A DNA stretch of 64,000 nucleotides from Plumapathes pennacea (Eukaryota; Cnidaria; Anthozoa; Antipatharia; Myriopathidae), in assembly GCA_964036295.1 (NCBI GenBank), contig OZ038462.1:31830855-31894854 (forward strand). The letters are read 5' to 3'. Made by a program: the position numbers and the translations under genes. The notes beneath the pieces are model-generated. The model worked only from the letters and a program-made list of their open reading frames with translations. It was not told the origin of the DNA and did not search any database. Shown in pieces: positions 57,901 to 64,000 of the stretch (position 1 is its first letter; each line of letters opens with the position of its first letter).

Positions 57901-58255
57901 CATGCACAACGCCTCATCGGACGCACCTCTCTGGAGTAAATACTTGTCAGTAGACCAAGGGCCAGTTCAAAAAAATCATTTAGATGAAGTGTATTTTACA
58001 AGTTGGACCAATTCCGTTACCCCATCCCCCCACGCCTCTTGACTATCTGATTTACCGCCATTTTGTCCTGTTTCCGTTGTGCAGTCGTGTCCTGAATTCC
58101 CTCCCGCTACACTGCCTGACTATACGAGTTTGACTGTTCCATCATTTTGTCCGTTTTCGTCCTTCAGGTGCGCTCCTTGGAAAGTGTCATAGAAGAAGTG
58201 GATAGAAAAACTGGCGAAGCCAAGGTGCGTGCACATTTCTAAATATCCTCTCGCT

Positions 58256-58287
<32 letters not shown>

Positions 58288-61200
58288 CATTTGCCTCAGT
58301 GTTCGACATACCCTGGCGTACATTTACACATTCTAATAAAGGCATCATTCCCTTTATTTTTGTAGTGCCAATACGTTCTCAGCCGAGTTGTTTTTTTGGA
58401 CAACAGACAGGTGAGCTTTATCTTGGCGTATAGTTTGGGTTCGGAATTTGGAGTGACCTTTCAGGGCAATCTCCATTAATGTTGGCATAGAAGCATCACA
58501 GCTCTCTCGCCAGATATGCCCCTCAGATTCTCTCACCCCCTGAGTTCTCTTCCTGGTTTGCGGACTTCTTTTTTCGCGTGATATATAAGTTCCTCCTTGG
58601 CCTGCCTTTGCAGATGTGCCCAGCTTTGTTCAAGAGCACAACTCTGTTGTGCAGTGGCGTCTTGAAAAACAAGCACGGTACGGTAAGTGAAACATGGCGC
58701 GTTTGACGTCACGGCGTGACGTCATCTGTTGTTACTAATGTGCCTATCAGAGAGTTCACGTAAAATATTTGTAAACAGTGCTTGTACGTATTTCACATAG
58801 TCTAAACTGCATCTTAGGATTGCTTCGAGGATTTAATTGTCTTCCAATTTGCTCACATTTAGTTTAGTCTCGTTTGTAGGGGGAGGCAGTGGGTACTAAA
58901 GTACGGTCGTGGAACTAGAGGTGAAATAGTCATGCGATTATTTTAATGACTCGAGTTGAATGGTATGAGCATCCTTGAAACCGCTTTTCGAAGGTTTCCC
59001 CTCAAATCCGCGAACAGTTTCCTTTCATCGTGTATCCTATCAATTTGTGCACTAGTTGTTTCTTTGTCCTTTCAGTACTCGTCAGTGTTCACTTCGTTTT
59101 CATTTTGCAGAAGCTACAAGCATTCCTTTTCGATAACGTTTTTATGCTGACAAGACCAGTGACGAGGCAGGACAAGCAGAGCTACCAGGTCTTCTCTCAG
59201 GTACTGTGGTTGCGCAGAAACGCCGGTAACTCATGTCGATCTCGTCCCGGTTGTCGCTCTTTGGCTCTTTACATCTGGAAATGTGTTTGTTTTGGTTTCC
59301 AACACGAAAAGCATAATAAATCAGTGATAATGCAGATAAATAGCACTTTTTAGGCCAAATGAAATTCTCGAACGTGTCGACTAGAAAATGGATTGCCAAT
59401 TGCTTTCGATTTTTGAAGCTCTGAAGATTTCAGGACTTGTCACGTGCAAAATCACCCGGACAGGCCGACATGTGATTGGTGCATTGTCTCATCTTTAGAT
59501 TATGTTGGTTATGTGGATAGGTGTTCCTTTATACGGCATTTACAGTGAACTACAATAAAACATAGCTGGGTTTAGATGTTCAAAGAACGATTTAGATCGA
59601 AATTTGTTATTGTCTTGAAGCCTGAAAATGCGACGATTTCTTTTTATACCAAGTGACTTCCTGACATGTTTTGAATTAGAACCCGTTCTTTGATCAAAAC
59701 CTTGCAGTTTTTTTTACCCATGATGTTAATAACATGTATACTTTAGTCAATCCTGGGTTAGATTATCGAGCTTGAAAACCCGAGCTGGGCCCACAAACTG
59801 TACGCGAACATCTTCTTATGTGGCATCTGTCTAGGAATCGAAAGTGGTGTTGTCAAAACTACTCGGCAGTAAACAGAGTTCCTGACTTTCACTTAAAGGG
59901 GTACTTTGACCAAAATCGGACCATCACTTAAATTCAAATAAAAACAGTCAAAAACAATCTTTAGCACACCACTAACAATCCTACCAAACCGTTTGCCGAA
60001 ATTATTTTTGGAAGTGCCACTTTTTGACCTCTGTTTTTCTTGAGCCGTGAATAAATCGATAATTCCGAGTGGGGATTGGAGAGACCGGCGTGACGTCATC
60101 TTACCAACGCAAAGTATCACAACTATAAGGGAAGTATGAAGTTTTGCAGAAGAGCGCGTGTAATTCTTGATCGAAATCGAAGTAGAATTTGGAATTTTCA
60201 AACAAAACTGCACAACATGCCAGGTAGGTGTGTAGTGCAGGGCTGCGACAGCAAGTCCAACCCGAAAGAGGGCATTTCCCTTTACATTTCGCTCAACAAT
60301 AAAGCGCTGTGCGCGATGTGGAAGAACGGTTTGTGCTACTTTATCGCAAGAACTTCAATCCTGGTGATCGCTTCTCTGTCTGCTCGAAGCATTTCGAAGA
60401 GAGCTGTTTTTCAAGGCTCCACCAAGAAGGTTTTCTCCAGCAGACTGATTCCAGGATCAGTCCCCACAATTTGGAGAGCAACTAAAGATCGAGGCGAAAG
60501 TGCAAGAGATCGTCGTAAGTCTTGACGAGGGAATTTTTTCGAAGTTTGAGCAGTCTAAGAGTCCCAAAATTTGCAAACTGTCATCAAACTGCTTTCTTAG
60601 ATGTTTCGTTTAGCAGAAATTGCAAGAATTGGACTTTCGTTTTCATCGCACATCGCACGCTGTGGCGGCGTGACAACTTGTTATGAGTCCATTCGAGTAA
60701 ATTTGGAGCATTTTTCGGACTGATGCAACTAAAAACCATACTATTACAAGCGTTAGTGAATACAAAAAGGCGGTGTTTCAGTGTGATTGTTGTAGCTTAA
60801 TAAAACGGTCAAGTTAACTAGACGGCGGCTTTTCATATAGACACAACGCCGGGCGGAATCACACAACAGTCGGCATGTCAAATCAACGTAATTGTATTTA
60901 TTCAAAATAGTGGCATTGTATACGATCTATGAATTTCACTTTACATTAAAACCCATGCATTTACTAGATCCTTCAATAATTTGATAGAATCAAAAAGTTC
61001 ATGTTGATTTTGCAGTAGTTTGTGTGCTACTGACTTCGTAAATTTCCGAGTTCTGAAGTGTGTTAAAATTAATAATGATCTTACCAAGTTCCAAAATTTA
61101 CTTCTCGGCTGAATCTTTTCTTGAATTCGGCTTCTTCTTCGACCGTGACTTGCTCGACGTACGCCGCTAGTTCTTCGATGTTTTAATAGATTTGAAATGT

Positions 61201-62735
61201 TTTGACAGAATCGAAAAGTTCATGTTGATTTTGCAGTACTTTGAGCGCTACCGTCTTCGTAAATTTCCGAGTTCTCAAGCGACATTAATAATGGTCTTAC
61301 CACGTTCCAAAATTTACTTCTTGGCTGAATCTTTTCTTGAATTCGGCTTCTTGTTCTTCTTCGACTGTGACTTGCTCGACGCACACCGCTAGTTCTTCTT
61401 CCGTGGCAGCTGCTTCAAAGACTGTCGTCGTACGCAAACGTACTGCCTTCAACACTTGAATGTACATGTCAAACATCTAATAATGACTCGAGAGTCCATA
61501 AAATAGAAGAATTTGAAGAAATTATCAATGAAAGTTCGCTCTCACTCGAAGACATTTGCAAAGAAATGTGTGTGAAGTCCGTGTCTCGTTGGTAAGATGA
61601 CGTCAGAGTGGTAAACCGCTGGCCCGAAATATTTATTCACGGCCAACATGGCGGACAGGCGTTTTAGCCTCCTTTGAATTAATATATCTCGGGAGTCTTA
61701 CATCTGAAAAAAAAGTTTTTGGGACATTTTGCTATTCATAGCATACACTTTCATTTAAAGTGGTTAAAATAGTATTTCAAAGTGGTCCGATTTTGGTCAA
61801 AGTACCCCTTTAATTTTCAGCCCATCCTCGTGGCAAACATGCAGGTGGAAGATCTTCCTGATGGTGATGTACGAATGGGTGGCTCCTTTAAAACTGCCAT
61901 TTCCCGTCTAGTAACAGGTGCGTTGTGTGCTTTATGAAACGACACACCATAGGATAGGAACAGCGTGAACCGCCATCACAAAAGTGTGCAAGTCACACAA
62001 GTCAAGGTCGCACGCGTATTCAAGCTTAACGGGCCACAACTTTCAATTGACCATTTGTGTGTCACGTGACCTGAAATGGGCAACACGCCCAGAATTTTGC
62101 TCACTCATTCGGGTATTTCTGGGCGAATTATTTGATCGATAGTTAAAAATCTGGTAACACCGTGATATTGTACTGTTACGTAGGGACGCATGTACTTAGA
62201 GAGCCATTTCAGGTCACGTGACACACTAATTTAGACTTCATTTGAAGGCCTTGGGTCCCAGCAACTTTTCTCAGACAAACCTTTTAAATTTCTGAAGTTC
62301 AAACTGCTGCCAAATTCGATATATAAATACTATGAGCCTGAAATTTTTACGCTGTTTCATATTTTTTCACGCTTTCCATTTCTGGCATTAAAAAATCCTG
62401 TGTGAAGAATTTCGGTCATTTGGTGAGACCAGCCTGATGCAAGGGCCTATTGTTTCGAGAACTGCGAAGAACACTTTCACTCTCAGGTTTTCTTGTTCTT
62501 CCTTTGACTTAGTTTAGTTATATCAGGAATAGGAATTGGCTGTCGATTTGAAGGTAATGAAAATCTACTGTTTTCCTTATCACCAGCAAAGAATATATTC
62601 CGCGTGTCAAGTCCAGGCAAAGAGACTGGGCACTCGCACACGCTCCAGGCCACGAATGAACACGAGAAGAAGCAATGGCTGCACGCGCTGCGCGTCACAA
62701 TGAGGAAACCCGAACAATACAAAACTTACTTATAG
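48932..62735 (+). CDS. ARHGEF3: RhoGEF of the NET1/ARHGEF3 family, 18 coding exons recognised
   Basis: Exchange factor for RhoA-type GTPases. Exons: 48932-48988, 50964-51050, 51144-51239, 52292-52387, 54086-54157, 54392-54454, 54585-54681, 54905-54981, 55619-55726, 56456-56507, 57352-57410, 57599-57640, 58168-58224, 58366-58410, 58614-58682, 59111-59200, 61821-61917, 62587-62735. All join in frame for about 470 residues; human ARHGEF3 is 526. The DH domain runs from LKRQEAMFELYTGEED through KALLDDK, DFLQ|RCQDSPFSRKLDLWSFL and PRSRLVKYPLML. The PH domain follows (LQAFLFDNVFMLTRPVTR, VEDLPDGDVRMGGSF, SHTLQATNEHEKKQWLHALR). These match NET1/ARHGEF3 motif by motif. The 5' end is uncertain: the first two exons are frame-compatible, but ATG 50943 could be an alternative start. 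The exon ending at 55726 uses a GC donor. Confidence 0.93.
51807..52078. mobile_element. TAA-flanked MITE rich in GCGATCG
   Basis: Terminal inverted repeats AGCCTAGTTTCCATATGATC / GATCATATGAAAACCATGCT, with TAA on both sides (51804-51806 and 52079-52081). The interior repeats CGATCG and CGATC many times and the phrase ATGGAAAC. TAA fits a PIF/Harbinger TWA target. In a RhoGEF intron. Confidence 0.75.
55149..55561. mobile_element. Inverted-repeat element in a RhoGEF intron
   Basis: Ends TATAGACTGCGAGCAGTTCC and the complement of GGACTGCTCGTAGGCTATA form about 27-bp imperfect inverted repeats. A second nested pair (CCTCTGGGCGCGCGAGCAAC at 55299 and GTTGCTACCTCGCGCCCAGA at 55420) forms an inner stem. 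No clear target duplication. It ends 57 bases before exon 55619. Confidence 0.65.
56972..57259. mobile_element. MITE with long inverted repeats in a RhoGEF intron
   Basis: Arms of about 45 bp include GACAAATTGGCATTAAATTG and its complement, bounded by AGGAA...TTCCT. Flanks are TTA (left) and CTA (right), compatible with a decayed TWA duplication. Confidence 0.7.
58258..58287. repeat. Poly-T tract
   Basis: Run of about 29 T in a RhoGEF intron. Another of about 18 T lies at 53503-53520. Confidence 0.95.
59897..61809 (+). mobile_element. Kolobok-type DNA transposon remnant with a THAP-domain reading frame
   Basis: A 1913-bp element flanked by TTAA on both sides (59893-59896 and 61810-61813). 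Perfect terminal repeats start AGGGGTACTTTGACC and continue AAAATCGGACCA. Subterminal inverted repeats include GACGTCATCTTACCAACG. The interior holds a broken THAP zinc-finger frame and a tandem duplication of about 190-210 bp (about 60980-61170 and 61190-61395). TTAA target plus THAP points to the Kolobok superfamily; no catalytic core is seen. Confidence 0.8.
60217..60530 (+). pseudogene. THAP zinc-finger domain remnant, frameshifted
   Basis: MPGRCVVQGCDSKSN opens like a THAP domain (C-x4-C near the start, then a W in CAMWK). The rest of the domain, NFNPGDRFSVCSKHF followed by EESCF, is in the +1 frame, so a frameshift falls shortly after residue 36. THAP domains bind DNA and occur at the N-terminus of Kolobok and P-type transposases. 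No intact protein is encoded. Confidence 0.8.
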
Positions 62736-64000
62736 TTCCACGAGCGACCAACACCGCAACTCCACCTGGGAAGGCCTATGGATGATCAAGTCACGTGCCC
62801 AACCCCACCCCATTGGCGAAATTCAGAGCGGGAAAAAAAGACAAATAAAAGACCAAGTTTCAGGTCTGGTATATTACGCATAGACCTTCTCCATAAAAGG
62901 GGAATTCCCGCCTTTTCAAACATATTTGCATACTTTTCATCGTGGCCGTACAAAAGAACTTCGCGTCCTAAAATGTACGTAACATTCACTCGGCCAGGAT
63001 ACTGTGACGTTGAACTCAAGTCGATAATTTGAGGTAAATGTGGCGTTTATTTCTTTGCACTACCGCAGCGCATGGCTGCACGATGTGCACCTATAATTTT
63101 CGTCATTCACTTTTCTCGAAATTAATGTTCTGTCGCTGAAACTTTGTGAAGCATCATATTTTTGTTTGCGTGATATTCAGATACGCAGTTTATAAGAAAC
63201 CCTTTGTCATTTCACTGATTAGGAGCTCTTGTAATTGACAACTGATTGACCTCTTTCCTTTGCCTACGGCCTTTTTGTAGCGCAGCCCTGCTTGTTTTAA
63301 TGGCAACACTTTGAATTTCCGGAGAACAAGCTTTACTCGCATTTCGACCTGCTCTTTTATTTTTGGAGTTATAAAATTAGACTCTGCGTGGGGCGACCCC
63401 AATCTCAAGGCTGAAAAACGTCGAAATAAATTGGAATCATGTTACTGAGGCCCTGTCCTATATTTTTTGCCTCGATTCGTGAACATTTCGCTCATTTCCA
63501 AGAAGTCTTCGTTAACATGAATAATTATTTGAAATGGCCAGTACCGTAAGCTGTTCTAACCCTATGGGAAAATACAGTGAGTCTGCAGGAGATGCGATGC
63601 CCCTACTCGCCTCAGTTTCCCATGCTGGGTGATGGTACAAGACAACATAGTTGCGACGCAAACATACACAGGTGTAGTGCTACGCGCTTTATCTACACGC
63701 GACCTGAACAACCTGCTGAACAAATCATGCTAAAGATTTGCTTAGTGAACACTTTCACATGAGAATTTGCGAGAAGTTTGATATCACTTAAAACTTCGAG
63801 TTCAGATTTTCATATAATGCATCACGTATTTCAGAGTAGCTTCCCTTTGCCTTCATTTGTGGAAATTCTTCCGTGTAATTTTCGAATTCTCCTCGAGAAA
63901 GGCAACTTTATAAATCGTTCAAATGCCTCAGCTGCACTTTTTGTTGGGGACTGGGCCGGTTAGCTGGTCGCTTTTGTTGCGCGTGCCCTCTCTCTTTGCT
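62736..64000. other. RhoGEF 3' UTR and downstream sequence
   Basis: AATAAA at 62844-62849, 109 bases after the stop, is a likely polyadenylation signal; a second AATAAA lies near 63425. ORFs of 60-84 codons here lack domains. No further gene is supported. Confidence 0.5.

Overview
The window looks like nuclear DNA of an animal, most likely an anthozoan cnidarian such as a stony coral. The genes are intron-rich with GT-AG boundaries, the background is AT-rich, and there are many short inverted-repeat elements in introns and spacers. The protein families present (SEC16, dystroglycan, FTSJ1, a NET1/ARHGEF3-type RhoGEF, a rhodopsin-family GPCR) are animal ones. The coral assignment is inference; no marker gene is present.

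Region by region. 1-14682 (+): the 3' part of a SEC16-like COPII scaffold gene, entering from the left edge. It carries two large in-frame tandem arrays (83-residue and 20-residue units) followed by the conserved SEC16 C-terminal region spread over small exons. One small exon lies in a tandem intron-exon duplication tract whose other copies are dead, one of them split by a PIF/Harbinger-type element. 16688-17710 (+): a single-exon class A GPCR. 18240-19220: a cluster of hairpin elements and hammerhead-like repeats. 19941-22522 (-): FTSJ1/TRM7 tRNA 2'-O-methyltransferase in three exons. 24294-26777 (-): a single-exon dystroglycan-related membrane protein. 32717-41211 (-): a full three-exon dystroglycan gene whose ectodomain has eight tandem cadherin-like/SEA-like modules and whose cytoplasmic tail has a long glycine-rich insert before a conserved C-terminal PPxY motif. 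41212-48931: a long region between divergent genes. 48932-62735 (+): an ARHGEF3/NET1-type RhoGEF with 18 recognisable coding exons.

The two dystroglycan-type genes are on the same strand with about 5.9 kb between them, which suggests an old local duplication. No operon logic applies. The functions cover ER exit sites (SEC16), tRNA anticodon-loop modification (FTSJ1), matrix-cytoskeleton linkage (dystroglycan) and Rho activation (RhoGEF), and nothing in the sequence shows them to be co-regulated.

The most unusual content is the repeat architecture of the SEC16 gene (amplified units that look like shortened forms of longer units, and an array whose first unit contains the exon's splice acceptor), the eight-module dystroglycan, and a Kolobok-type transposon that ends 11 bases from a RhoGEF exon and now supplies the DNA upstream of its splice acceptor.
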